A stretch of 21,971 nucleotides of DNA from UBA4729 sp039931245. GTDB taxonomy: Bacteria > Patescibacteriota > Saccharimonadia > Saccharimonadales > UBA4665. The translations under genes were made by a program, and so were the position numbers. Location of the stretch: assembly GCA_039931245.1 (NCBI GenBank), contig JBDTSH010000008.1, forward strand, positions 1 through 21,971, given 5' to 3'. Every line of letters starts with the position of its first letter. Position 1 is the first letter of the stretch. The notes under the pieces are model-generated. The model saw only the letters and a program-made list of their open reading frames with translations, had not been told where the DNA came from and searched no databases. This document shows, one piece after another, positions 1 through 7,212 of this stretch.

Positions 1-2051
1 GTTGCTCCAGATACTGTAGTCCAATTAAGCGTAGGAAGTTGAGTAGGAGAAGTTGCGGTTAGGTTTTGGGGTGCGGCAGACGAGGATTGTAAAATTAGAT
101 TGGAGTCCCCAATAATCGTAAGAGGTGAATTTAAACAGACATAATTACCGGCAACGATTGCACAGATGCTTCCAGCATCGTAGGTTTGTCCAAACTTCTC
201 ACCTACAATTGTCGTAATATCAACATTACCGTTGGTATCAGTGAACGAATCGGAGTTGGTGCCAGTGTTCGCTTTATAAATATTCTCACCAGGATCGCCA
301 GCATATAGCTGGGTTGCTCCTCCATCGGTAGTCGGGGCTTTAGCCGACACTGGAGCGTTGGCAACTACATTCCCCGCAACGTCTTTAACAGTTACATGTA
401 TTGTCGAGGTTTTTAGTTGAAGACCCTGTTGCACATTTCCGAGAGTTAAATCTATGGATGTATCCGATTGGGAGATACTCAGATCATCCAAATGATGACC
501 AACGTAATCGATCGCATTGGCAATAGCCACATGTAATCGGTACTTCCCTGGAACCATGCTTAGGCTGTACTGTCCGGAGACGTCTGTCGTCACACTGCCT
601 TTCAATACACCGCTCGCATTTAGTAAATCTAGGGTAATATTCTTAAGGGGATTATTGTCTGCATCTTTCAACGTACCAGATAAGGTGTGAATGGCTGGCT
701 TTATCAAAGTAATGGTCGCGTCTCCGCTAATCGTTGTCGGTGCCACAAGGCATGTATAATTGCCTGCTATATTTGCGCAAATACTACCTAAATCATGTGT
801 TGTGCCAAACTTTTCTCCAACTATTCCAGTGAGGTTAATGGAACCAGATGCATCCGTATATAGTGGCTGGATGACCCCATAATATGCTGCTCGAATACTT
901 TCACCAGGATCGCCCGGATATAAACTCATTGTTCCGCCATCGGCGTAATTAGCTGCGCCTCCTACTTGCACATTTGATAGTAGATTATTGTCGGAGTCTT
1001 TAACGATTACGTGAATATTCACCGTATCAAGTTTTAAGGTTTGCGAAATGTCAGCCGTAGTTAAATCGATACTCGGTGTACCTATCTGTACTGTGTTGAG
1101 CCAGTCCAGGTGTTGACCGATTGGGTCAGATCCGTCAGTCAGTAAGCTAAGAGAATAGACGTTTGGCTTGACATCAATACTGAACATTCCGTTTCCATCT
1201 GAATATCCCGTACTCTGGCTGCCATCGGAACTTTTGAGTATAATTGAAACGTATTTGACCGCAGCGCCAATAGAGTCGACCATTTGACCTGAGAAGTTGC
1301 GAGATTCTGGTGCAGTAAGGGTAATGTTTGCATCTCCAATGATTGTTAAGGGATTTGGCAAACAAACATAGCTGCCGGATACTTGAGCACAGAGACTTCC
1401 CTCATTTCGATTCGTCCCTAAGTTCTCACCTACTACTGTAGTGATGTCGACCATTCCGGAACTGTTCGTAAATGAGTCGTTATTATTTCCTGACGATGAG
1501 CCGTATATTGTTTCTCCAGGGTCGCCCGGATATAAACTCATTGTTCCGCCAGTGTTTGCTTTTGAAAATACAGACACTGATGCGTTTGTTACGGGGTTGC
1601 CGCGAGCATCGTTCACTAATACGTGAAGTGTAGCTGTCTGAAGTCGTAAATTTATTACAGCGTCTCCAGACGATAAATCAATGGGCGTTCCACTCTGGCT
1701 CGAATACAGATAGTCGAGGTGATGGTCAATGTAATCACTTGCATCCGGGCTTCTAAATCTTAGAGAATACGACCCGGGAGGCACAGTCATGCTGTAGCTA
1801 CCGTCAATTCCAGAAGTAATTGTCCCTTGAACACTGCCGTTTTGGTCAAGCAAAGATATAGTCGCAAACTTTACGGCCGAATTGGAACTATCGACGATAA
1901 CGCCCGATAGTGTGTTCAGATTTTGCGCTCTCGTGTGCCCAACCGAAATTATTAAACCTAATACAATTAATAAAATTAAAGTCAGGTATTTATATTTTGA
2001 TGGTTTGATTAATTTTATATTTACACTTCGAGCCCGGAAAAATCTGTTCAC
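1..2051 (-). CDS. Secreted modular surface protein with three ~204-aa beta-sandwich repeats and the start of an FN3-like domain (C-terminus outside the window)
   Basis: I translated this frame by hand from GTG 2051 to base 3 without meeting a stop (683 codons), so the gene runs off the left edge. AAGGAG lies 9 nt before the GTG. Residues 1-42 look like a signal peptide: basic n-region, hydrophobic stretch LTLILLIVLGLIISVG, TRA before the likely cut. Repeats begin near residues 47, 252 and 455. Each opens like a carboxypeptidase-regulatory/Cna-B fold (SGVIVDSSN...GSYSMTVPPGSYSL) and continues with an Ig-like half containing a C-x8-C pair (C221/C230 in repeat 1). The visible end, TATSPTQLPTLNWTTVSGAT, resembles the first strands of a fibronectin type III domain. 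Function is probably adhesion or cell-surface structure. No anchor is visible because the C-terminus is missing. Glycosyltransferase genes lie next to it. The family is inferred from motifs only; the coding frame is certain. Confidence 0.88.
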   Translation of the reverse strand, partial: MNRFFRARSVNIKLIKPSKYKYLTLILLIVLGLIISVGHTRAQNLNTLSGVIVDSSNSAVKFATISLLDQNGSVQGTITSGIDGSYSMTVPPGSYSLRFRSPDASDYIDHHLDYLYSSQSGTPIDLSSGDAVINLRLQTATLHVLVNDARGNPVTNASVSVFSKANTGGTMSLYPGDPGETIYGSSSGNNNDSFTNSSGMVDITTVVGENLGTNRNEGSLCAQVSGSYVCLPNPLTIIGDANITLTAPESRNFSGQMVDSIGAAVKYVSIILKSSDGSQSTGYSDGNGMFSIDVKPNVYSLSLLTDGSDPIGQHLDWLNTVQIGTPSIDLTTADISQTLKLDTVNIHVIVKDSDNNLLSNVQVGGAANYADGGTMSLYPGDPGESIRAAYYGVIQPLYTDASGSINLTGIVGEKFGTTHDLGSICANIAGNYTCLVAPTTISGDATITLIKPAIHTLSGTLKDADNNPLKNITLDLLNASGVLKGSVTTDVSGQYSLSMVPGKYRLHVAIANAIDYVGHHLDDLSISQSDTSIDLTLGNVQQGLQLKTSTIHVTVKDVAGNVVANAPVSAKAPTTDGGATQLYAGDPGENIYKANTGTNSDSFTDTNGNVDITTIVGEKFGQTYDAGSICAIVAGNYVCLNSPLTIIGDSNLILQSSSAAPQNLTATSPTQLPTLNWTTVSGA

Positions 2052-2081
2052 AAAATTATTCTCCTTACTGTATTAATCTGA

Positions 2082-2110
2082 ATAATATTCTTAGCGTAAA
2101 TCATAAGCAA
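2082..2110 (-). promoter_or_regulatory. Promoter of the modular surface protein gene
   Basis: On the minus strand TTGCTT (2110-2105) and TATTAT (2087-2082) are 17 bp apart. The predicted transcript starts near 2075 and carries the AAGGAG ribosome binding site before GTG 2051. It means this gene has its own promoter downstream of the glycosyltransferase terminator. Confidence 0.6.
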
Positions 2111-2247
2111 TATGAGTAAGTGATTCAGATTATTTGATTTAAATATTACGCCGTTTGCTCGAGAACGAAAATATTTTAATAGACTTAAAAATAATTCCTG
2201 TGGCATTGGTAACGGTTCAAAATTTCAGCATGAGACAGACGTTTTGT

Positions 2248-2292
2248 AAAAAAATAATTGTTACCGACATTTGCTATGACAAATAACAATTA
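2248..2292 (-). terminator. AT-rich rho-independent terminator overlapping the stop codon of the TPR glycosyltransferase
   Basis: On the minus strand a perfect 9-bp stem TAATTGTTA / TAACAATTA (2292-2284 and 2263-2255) encloses a smaller TTTG/CAAA stem and is followed by seven T. The 5' arm includes the stop codon at 2292-2290. The stem has few G-C pairs, so efficiency is uncertain. Confidence 0.55.
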
Positions 2293-4023
2293 CGGTACTT
2301 GGACAAGTTTGCCGTCTAATGCGCTCACTGCAAATGGTTTATTGTTCATAATAGCGTCATACACGGCCGGGGGGATCTGACTGTATTTGGTGGCTTCGAC
2401 TATTGCAGCCTTAGCGCCAGAATTATTATTATTTCTATCCTCTAAGATAGACAGGTACAGCCACAGGGTACCGTCATGCGGGTATTTAGTAATTGCCATC
2501 TCGAGAAATTTTCTATTCGTGGCAGGGTCGCCGTGTACAAATGTTAGCTCTGCTAAGCTATCATAAACAAGATTTGTATCACCATGCTGCAAGCTATGAT
2601 TATACGCATCCACTGCTCCGTCGAAATCGCCAGCTGCCGTCAATGCTACACCAAGATTATTATAATTAGTGAAACCAGGATAGTAACTGATGGACTTTTC
2701 GGCGTACGCCCTAGCTTCCTGGTAATTCCCGAGTTTAATGGATTCTGCTGCCAGGGTGTTGTAAGCTGCATAATCCTGTGGTGAAGCGGCTATATCATGC
2801 CTAGCCATTTTGTAGTCGTTACCCCAATCCAGCCCTCTGATCCCAGTGCGTAACCCGAGCAACCCAATTATTATCACGCTCGCTATTAAACATGCATTCG
2901 GGCTAATCCGAGGCTTAAATGCCACAACAACAATACCTAACATGCCAAGTACTCCAGCCATCGAGGGGTAGAACCACGATTCGCTTGCCGTCATATCCAG
3001 GGCAATTATTTGTAAGTGAGCCGCCAACCCAATAGCAGCCCAAATCCCAAAAAATAAAAAAGTAATGAATTGGGCCTTGGTAGCCCGTTTTCGCAGTTGC
3101 ACCGCTGCATACACAATAATCGCCCCAACACCCAAATCGAGAATGAGAGGAAGCAGGAAATGCTTAATACTGAACGATGGATACACCCAGTAATATATAC
3201 TGGCGAGTTGCACGGGGAAAACAAACTTGACTACGTATAATGCCAAGATCAGCGGAGCATTCATAAGACGCTGAGATAAACTCAAAAAATCAATCGGTGC
3301 GTTATACGTATTCTTAGCACTTATTCCAACAGCATTAGACTTGAGCAGCAACCATAGACTAACTGGTAGCATCATGATAAAAACGAACGGATAAAGGCGT
3401 TTTCTGTCCCACCAAAAAAGATAGATGAGCCCTAGAATAACGAAAATAACTCCCGTTTCTTTGCTTAACAAAGATAGTAGCAAGCTGAGCGCTACCAGCC
3501 ACAGGCTTATCATGGAGTTAAATCGTACAAGCAACCATAACCCTAATATCCCAAAGAAGAAGAATAAGGCATCTTGCATCGTCGGTATTGCATACATAAC
3601 CTGTGAGTTCAGCGGATGGACGAGAAAAATTAAGGCCAAAAACAGTGCTAGCGCAGGCTTAAATGAATACCTGAAGAATAAATAAAGAATACATGCGCTC
3701 CCGACACCCAAAAGTAGCTGAAAAATATGAAAATATACAGGTTTCGCGCCAAACAAAGTATATATTACAGAGAACACTGTCATCATCAACGGCCGATAAT
3801 ATGAGCCCTTGAGCTTTGTTTGACCTTGTCCGTCATAAAATGTACCTCCTTTAAACAGAAGTGGCACGTTACTAATTGAATGAACGGGCACATTATTTAC
3901 AATTTGGCTCCCGTCGTCTCCTTGGAAGGGATTTGAAAGGCCAGTAAAGAAAACTGCAAAACCAACTAATACAATCAAAATAGCTGCTTGCCAATTAGCC
4001 ATATTGTTTATTTTATCCAACAT
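2290..4023 (-). CDS. Multi-pass GT-C (PMT/TMTC-like) membrane glycosyltransferase with C-terminal TPR repeats
   Basis: 577 aa. Residues ~12-400 contain about ten hydrophobic helices. The first loop after helix 1 has the acidic pair D36-D37 in a GDDGSQIVNN context, followed by YYRPLMMTVFSVIYTLFG. That layout is typical of GT-C enzymes of the GT39/TMTC type, which move mannose from a polyprenyl-phosphate sugar to Ser/Thr on the outer face of the membrane. Residues ~405-545 form TPR-like helical pairs (LGNYQEARAYAEKSI, AAGDFDGAVDAYNHSL), as in TMTC proteins, where they may bind substrate. The divergent neighbour is a polyprenyl-phosphate mannose synthase-like gene and the next gene downstream is a secreted repeat protein, so I infer donor synthesis, transfer and target in one locus. 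ATG 4023 has no good Shine-Dalgarno; M8 is an alternative start. The sugar and acceptor are not proven. Confidence 0.8.
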   Translation of the reverse strand: MLDKINNMANWQAAILIVLVGFAVFFTGLSNPFQGDDGSQIVNNVPVHSISNVPLLFKGGTFYDGQGQTKLKGSYYRPLMMTVFSVIYTLFGAKPVYFHIFQLLLGVGSACILYLFFRYSFKPALALFLALIFLVHPLNSQVMYAIPTMQDALFFFFGILGLWLLVRFNSMISLWLVALSLLLSLLSKETGVIFVILGLIYLFWWDRKRLYPFVFIMMLPVSLWLLLKSNAVGISAKNTYNAPIDFLSLSQRLMNAPLILALYVVKFVFPVQLASIYYWVYPSFSIKHFLLPLILDLGVGAIIVYAAVQLRKRATKAQFITFLFFGIWAAIGLAAHLQIIALDMTASESWFYPSMAGVLGMLGIVVVAFKPRISPNACLIASVIIIGLLGLRTGIRGLDWGNDYKMARHDIAASPQDYAAYNTLAAESIKLGNYQEARAYAEKSISYYPGFTNYNNLGVALTAAGDFDGAVDAYNHSLQHGDTNLVYDSLAELTFVHGDPATNRKFLEMAITKYPHDGTLWLYLSILEDRNNNNSGAKAAIVEATKYSQIPPAVYDAIMNNKPFAVSALDGKLVQVP

Positions 4024-4060
4024 TGTAAAATCAATCTGGCTGTGTAACCCTTATGTTTAC

Positions 4061-4083
4061 CTAACAGTATACTGTATACGGAT
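4061..4083. promoter_or_regulatory. Operator-like site sharing a half-site with the recombinase palindrome
   Basis: CTAACAGTATAC at 4061-4072 is followed by GTATACGGAT at 4074-4083. The right arm of the palindrome at 7171-7212, read on the minus strand, is CTAACAGTATACGGAT. The site here is that 16-mer with GTATAC repeated (one extra T between the copies). Such a long match in two divergent intergenic regions is unlikely by chance and suggests one DNA-binding protein acting at both. Confidence 0.4.
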
Positions 4084-4092
4084 GAATGCCAA
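4066..4092 (-). promoter_or_regulatory. Possible promoter of the TPR glycosyltransferase, overlapping an operator-like repeat
   Basis: On the minus strand TTGGCA (4092-4087) and TATACT (4071-4066) are separated by a short 15-bp spacer. The -10 lies inside the repeated CTAACAGTATAC / GTATACGGAT site at 4061-4083. The short spacer makes the promoter call weak. Confidence 0.3.
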
Positions 4093-4310
4093 GAGATGGT
4101 TTTCGATATCGGGAGTACACTTTCCAGCAACCGAAGTTTTCTAGAGCCCCTTGTTGGCACTGGGATATTATGTTTATTTAGGTGCAAAAAGACCAAATTA
4201 TAGTGTCGAGAGGCTGCGATAATAATAATGAGGTTCTTGCTGTGGCAATTGTGAGGTACTCTAGCTATAGCTTTAGACGGCAGGAAGAGCATTATTGCAG
4301 GGCAAATAAG

Positions 4311-5459
4311 ATGAAAAATGTTTTAGTCATAATCCCGACCTACAATGAAGCCCAAAATATCGAACAGGTTGTGGGGGATGTGCAGCGGGTAGCAGCTCAT
4401 CTGCGTGCTTACGACGTCAGTCTGCTCATCGTTGACGACAATTCACCAGATGGCACCGGTCAGCGCGTCAAAGCACTACAGAAGCAGTTCGCCAATATCT
4501 TCCTGCTGAGCGGTCCAAAAAATGGTTTGGGGCGAGCCTATGTTCGCGGCTTTCAATATGCCCTGCAACACATCGAGTTTGCTATTTGCATCATGATGGA
4601 CGCTGATCTATCACACAATCCGGCCGACATTCCCGCCCTGCTCAAAGCAATCAATCACGGAGCCGATTATGTAATTGGCTCCCGCTACGCTGCAGGTGGT
4701 GCAATCCCCGGTACCTGGCCATTGATTCGAATCATCAATAGTCGTATCGCTAACATTGTAGCGCGTAAACTCGTAGGGCTTACTGAAACGGTCACTGACT
4801 TAACCGGTGGGTTTAAGGCGATTCGGCGAGATGCTCTCGAGAAAGTTGATCTTACTGAGCTGAATGTCAGGGGCTATATTTTTCAAGTAAGTCTCCTGCA
4901 CGCCTTTATGCGCCGTGGCTACAAAGTGCAGGAAGTGCCGATTACCTTCAAAAATCGCCAGTTCGGCACCTCAAAATTAAAGCTACGTGATATCCTTGAG
5001 TTTCTGTATCGCGCCTACAAACTGAACCCGAACGCCCCAATCCAACGAATTGTTAGGTTTGGCATTGTTGGGGCCTGCGGATCAGTGGTCAATCTTGCCG
5101 TGCTCACCGTATTCGTTAAGTTTTTTCACGCTGAAGTATTACTGTCAGCCGCCATTGCTATTGAAGTTAGCATCCTATTTAACTTCTTTTTGAACCATTA
5201 CTATACCTTTAAAGGGTATGGGGCCTACCCGCTACGTACTCGAAAGGAATCAACCCAGGCAATGATGCGAAAAATTGGGAAGTTCAACATCGGGGCACTG
5301 GGTGGCGCCGCCATCTCGTTTACAACCTTCAGTCTGCTTTTCAAATTCATGCATCTGAACTACCTGTTGGCTGATATTGTCGCTATCGGTGTAGCAATGA
5401 GTTGGAACTACTACATAAGCACTCATTTTGTCTGGAAAGTGGTTGATGAAACGGTGTAG
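4311..5459 (+). CDS. Polyprenyl-phosphate mannose/glucose synthase-like GT2 fused to a GtrA membrane domain
   Basis: 382 aa from ATG 4311. The frame is open back to 4182, but family members begin exactly at this MKNVLVIIPTYNEAQNI motif, and AGGG lies 9 nt upstream. Residues 1-230 form a GT-A fold of the DPM1 type: IPTYNE at 8-13, VDDNSPDGTG at 41-50, catalytic D97-A-D99 followed by LSHNP, then GSRY. Residues ~245-378 are a GtrA-like domain with four helices (FGIVGACGSVVNLAVL, FNFFLNHYYTF). Known members transfer mannose or glucose from a nucleotide sugar to a polyprenyl phosphate on the cytoplasmic face, and the fused GtrA part resembles archaeal dolichol-phosphate mannose synthases. It is transcribed away from the GT-C transferase it probably supplies. 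The sugar is not determined by sequence. Confidence 0.85.
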   Translation: MKNVLVIIPTYNEAQNIEQVVGDVQRVAAHLRAYDVSLLIVDDNSPDGTGQRVKALQKQFANIFLLSGPKNGLGRAYVRGFQYALQHIEFAICIMMDADLSHNPADIPALLKAINHGADYVIGSRYAAGGAIPGTWPLIRIINSRIANIVARKLVGLTETVTDLTGGFKAIRRDALEKVDLTELNVRGYIFQVSLLHAFMRRGYKVQEVPITFKNRQFGTSKLKLRDILEFLYRAYKLNPNAPIQRIVRFGIVGACGSVVNLAVLTVFVKFFHAEVLLSAAIAIEVSILFNFFLNHYYTFKGYGAYPLRTRKESTQAMMRKIGKFNIGALGGAAISFTTFSLLFKFMHLNYLLADIVAIGVAMSWNYYISTHFVWKVVDETV

Positions 5460-5653
5460 CAAGTTTGTCGACGAGATTTAAAAATTTATTCTTGGACCAC
5501 TAACTTAATGCCGACCACCCGCTGAGCCACAGTACATCTTCGTCGCGGGTCTTACTGACACTACCATATAGGCTCATTGCTAAAACTAACAAGTATGTAC
5601 TTTCTAGAATAAATGATCTGCTCTGTTATTGGGGACGAGAAACAGTTCCGTAG

Positions 5654-5788
5654 CTACCATGCTTTTTTGCGGAGGGGTTTACTTTCTGATGCCTCCTCAT
5701 GGTACGCAACAGAACCTGGCCCCACCAGGTAGTACTGCGTCTCCACCTGGTCCGCCCAGAACCTTTGCGGTGCGTAGCCGGCGTTCAT
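5654..5788 (-). CDS. Possible 44-aa protein antisense to the DUF2958 leader
   Basis: From ATG 5788 on the minus strand the frame reads MNAGYAPQRFWADQVETQYY and continues to a TAG at 5654. The composition is protein-like (aromatic-rich, GC-rich third positions), which is unusual for a random frame. AGGTG lies 8 nt upstream, formed by the reverse strand of the CACCT that precedes the DUF2958 start. I do not recognise the sequence. It could be a remnant of a longer gene, a small peptide gene, or chance within a structured leader. Confidence 0.22.
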   Translation of the reverse strand: MNAGYAPQRFWADQVETQYYLVGPGSVAYHEEASESKPLRKKAW

Positions 5789-5796
5789 CAAGTAAA

Positions 5797-5810
5797 CACC
5801 TATGGAGGTG
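5797..5810 (+). promoter_or_regulatory. Strong Shine-Dalgarno held in a small hairpin
   Basis: GGAGG at 5804-5808 is an ideal ribosome binding site, 7 nt before ATG 5816. CACCT (5797-5801) and AGGTG (5806-5810) can pair with a 4-nt loop, hiding part of it. The same palindrome gives AGGTG on the opposite strand ahead of the possible minus-strand peptide. Confidence 0.45.
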
Positions 5811-5815
5811 CCATC

Positions 5816-6121
5816 ATGACAACGAAGTATTTCACAAAATCTGAACTGGCCACGCTGCCAAAACTCTACGAGACAGAGGACATCGAGCCGGAAGATAAGC
5901 TGGTTCACGTCAAGCTGTTTCACCCAGCCTCCAACTGGACCTGGTACGTCATTGAATACGACGGCCGTGACATGTGTTGGGGATTCGTCAAAGGCCTAGA
6001 CGCCGAATTCGGCTATTTCTCACTGCGCGAGCTAGCCGAGATTACCGGTCCGTTCGGACTGCACGTCGAACGCGACAAGTGGTTTCGACCGTGCAAGGTC
6101 GCCGACATCCCGCGCTGGTGA
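5816..6121 (+). CDS. DUF2958 family protein
   Basis: 101 aa. The start is fixed by GGAGG 7 nt upstream. The sequence matches the DUF2958 pattern almost end to end: LPKLYETEDIEPEDKLVHVK near the N-terminus, FHPASNWTWYVIEYDG, CWGFVKGLDAEFGYFSLREL, and GPFGLHVERDKWF near the C-terminus. This family has no established biochemical role and is typical of plasmids and integrative elements, which fits the replication-relaxation and recombinase genes downstream. The protein is small, soluble and Trp/Tyr-rich. It converges with the next gene, leaving only 39 bp. The leader folding suggests control at translation. Confidence 0.8.
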   Translation: MTTKYFTKSELATLPKLYETEDIEPEDKLVHVKLFHPASNWTWYVIEYDGRDMCWGFVKGLDAEFGYFSLRELAEITGPFGLHVERDKWFRPCKVADIPRW

Positions 6122-6155
6122 GCATTCGTCCTGAGCAGGACGCTAAACTGCTCAC
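6120..6155. other. Hairpin between convergent genes
   Basis: CGTCCT-GAGC-AGGACG forms a 6-bp stem with a 4-nt loop, and GAGCA/TGCTC can extend it outside. It sits exactly between the DUF2958 stop and the end of the replication-relaxation gene. There is no T-run on either strand, so it is not a classical terminator. Confidence 0.3.
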
Positions 6156-6160
6156 TAAAG

Positions 6161-6970
6161 TTAGAGTGCCAATGATCCGTCGGGTTCGCCGACATCAGTC
6201 CAGACGTCGTCCTTATAACCACCTGCGTTCATCAATGCCTTCACGGTCGTAATGTAGCACTGGACACGAACGCCTCGGTATTCGAGCGTACGCGCCATAT
6301 AGCGTTGTATCTCCCGCTGTAGGCCCACATTGTCACAGACCAGTAGTATACGTGGGTACTCACCTTCCCAGCTGCCCAGTTCATAGTGCCTTAGGTAGCG
6401 ATTCAGGCGCTGGCGCAGCCGATCAAGCGGCGTGCTGCTTTCCAGTAGCTCGAGCATGCAATCTGGTGTACCGGCATGCGCACCACTAAAGCTTAGATAG
6501 GCATCTGGCAACGGTCTTGGGAAACGGGATTGTTCGGCTAACTCGCTACCCATGAAGCACTCCAACTGCTCGCCGTACAGACGGTTGAGCTTTAGATAGA
6601 TTCGAAACAAGCGCAGCCAATGACCAACAAACAGCGCTGAAGCCGCCCGGTTGTAGTACTGCAGATGCAGCCCTTTCGGATCTAGCTCGGGATTAGTTTT
6701 TAACAGTCGCACTGCCTTGGGCAGCAAGAAATAGGTGGCCGGGCGCTGCTTGATGCGGTAGCTACTGTCGTAGTTCCGGCCGACATATTCTTGCTTTAGC
6801 AGTATCTTGAGCCGGACATTAGTGTATCTGACTGATTGTTCTTGGTATTGACTAAGTAGTTCGGCTGTTCCAAAACGGAATTTATAAAGGGTTTGTAGTA
6901 GTTCTGTTTGTAGAACGTTGAGTTGTTTTCGGTGTTTTGGCTTTGATTGTGCTGTGGGTATAGGTTTCAT
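6161..6970 (-). CDS. Replication-relaxation family protein
   Basis: 269 aa, ATG 6970. The N-terminal ~90 residues look like a winged-helix module (LNVLQTELLQTLYKFRFGTAELLSQY, then RYTNVRLKILLKQEYVGRNY and a KQRPATYFLLPKAVRLL wing). The remainder alternates strands and helices and includes acidic/basic positions around PDAYLSF and RILLVCDN. This is the layout of the replication-relaxation (Replic_Relax) family, described on plasmids and integrative elements where a member acts at the origin or transfer region. I see no Shine-Dalgarno close to the start. It faces away from the recombinase operon across an AT-rich palindrome-rich region, so it may act on that DNA. Confidence 0.65.
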   Translation of the reverse strand: MKPIPTAQSKPKHRKQLNVLQTELLQTLYKFRFGTAELLSQYQEQSVRYTNVRLKILLKQEYVGRNYDSSYRIKQRPATYFLLPKAVRLLKTNPELDPKGLHLQYYNRAASALFVGHWLRLFRIYLKLNRLYGEQLECFMGSELAEQSRFPRPLPDAYLSFSGAHAGTPDCMLELLESSTPLDRLRQRLNRYLRHYELGSWEGEYPRILLVCDNVGLQREIQRYMARTLEYRGVRVQCYITTVKALMNAGGYKDDVWTDVGEPDGSLAL

Positions 6971-7165
6971 AATTTTGCTGAGGTGTTAGATTTAAGATGA
7001 TTGTGCATGTGATAGTGTATGTACTGCTCTAACTATATAGTATTATTGTAAAAGTAGGTAGAATAGATAACGATGTTCACAGATTGATAATCCATAGTAA
7101 GTAGACTTATCGATAGGTATATTGAATATATCCACAGATATATCTGAATTTAGCATAAAAACCGC

Positions 7166-7195
7166 TTGAAACTAACAGTATATGGATAGTATACT
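7166..7195 (+). promoter_or_regulatory. Promoter of the recombinase operon
   Basis: TTGAAA (7166-7171) and TATACT (7190-7195) are 18 bp apart on the plus strand. The 42-bp palindrome covers the whole spacer and the -10, with its centre in the -10. The transcript would start near 7202, and GGGGGG at 7214-7219 serves as ribosome binding site before ATG 7225. Confidence 0.5.
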
Positions 7196-7212
7196 ATCCG
7201 TATACTGTTAGT
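7171..7212. repeat. 42-bp near-perfect palindrome over the recombinase promoter
   Basis: The left arm ACTAACAGTATATGGATAGT pairs with the right arm in 20 of 21 positions; the only mismatch is bases 7183/7200. It covers the promoter and ends 12 bp before the first start codon. The position favours an operator for a dimeric or tetrameric repressor. A recombination site is less likely because the central dinucleotide is symmetric. Confidence 0.75.

Larger units (their letters stand above)
5460..5815. other. 356-bp gap before the DUF2958 gene: structured leader, no convincing promoter
   Basis: The left half (5460-5640) is AT-rich without recognisable coding. It contains ACCCGC/GCGGGT, a 6-bp inverted repeat at 5516-5521 and 5545-5550, but no clear terminator for the GT2-GtrA gene. 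The right half (5650-5815) is GC-rich with several competing inverted repeats: GGAGG 5671-5675 with CCTCC 5692-5696; ACCTGG 5714-5719 with CCAGGT 5725-5730; and ACCAGGT 5724-5730 with ACCTGGT 5745-5751. I expect the left boundary of the mobile element in this gap but could not find an attachment repeat. Confidence 0.4.

Noticed and set aside
4182..4310. N-terminal extension of the GT2-GtrA frame by 43 codons
   Set aside because: The extra residues do not look like any family N-terminus, there is no ribosome binding site, and the GT2 fold starts exactly at MKNVLVIIPTYNE.
5699..5815. Upstream in-frame extension of the DUF2958 gene
   Set aside because: The GGAGG 7 nt before ATG 5816 and the DUF2958 family start point to 5816; the upstream residues are Arg/His/Pro-rich and not protein-like.
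7171..7212. attL/attR site of the serine recombinase
   Set aside because: It lies between promoter and gene, no second copy flanks the element, and its symmetric centre would not give directional recombination. An operator fits better.
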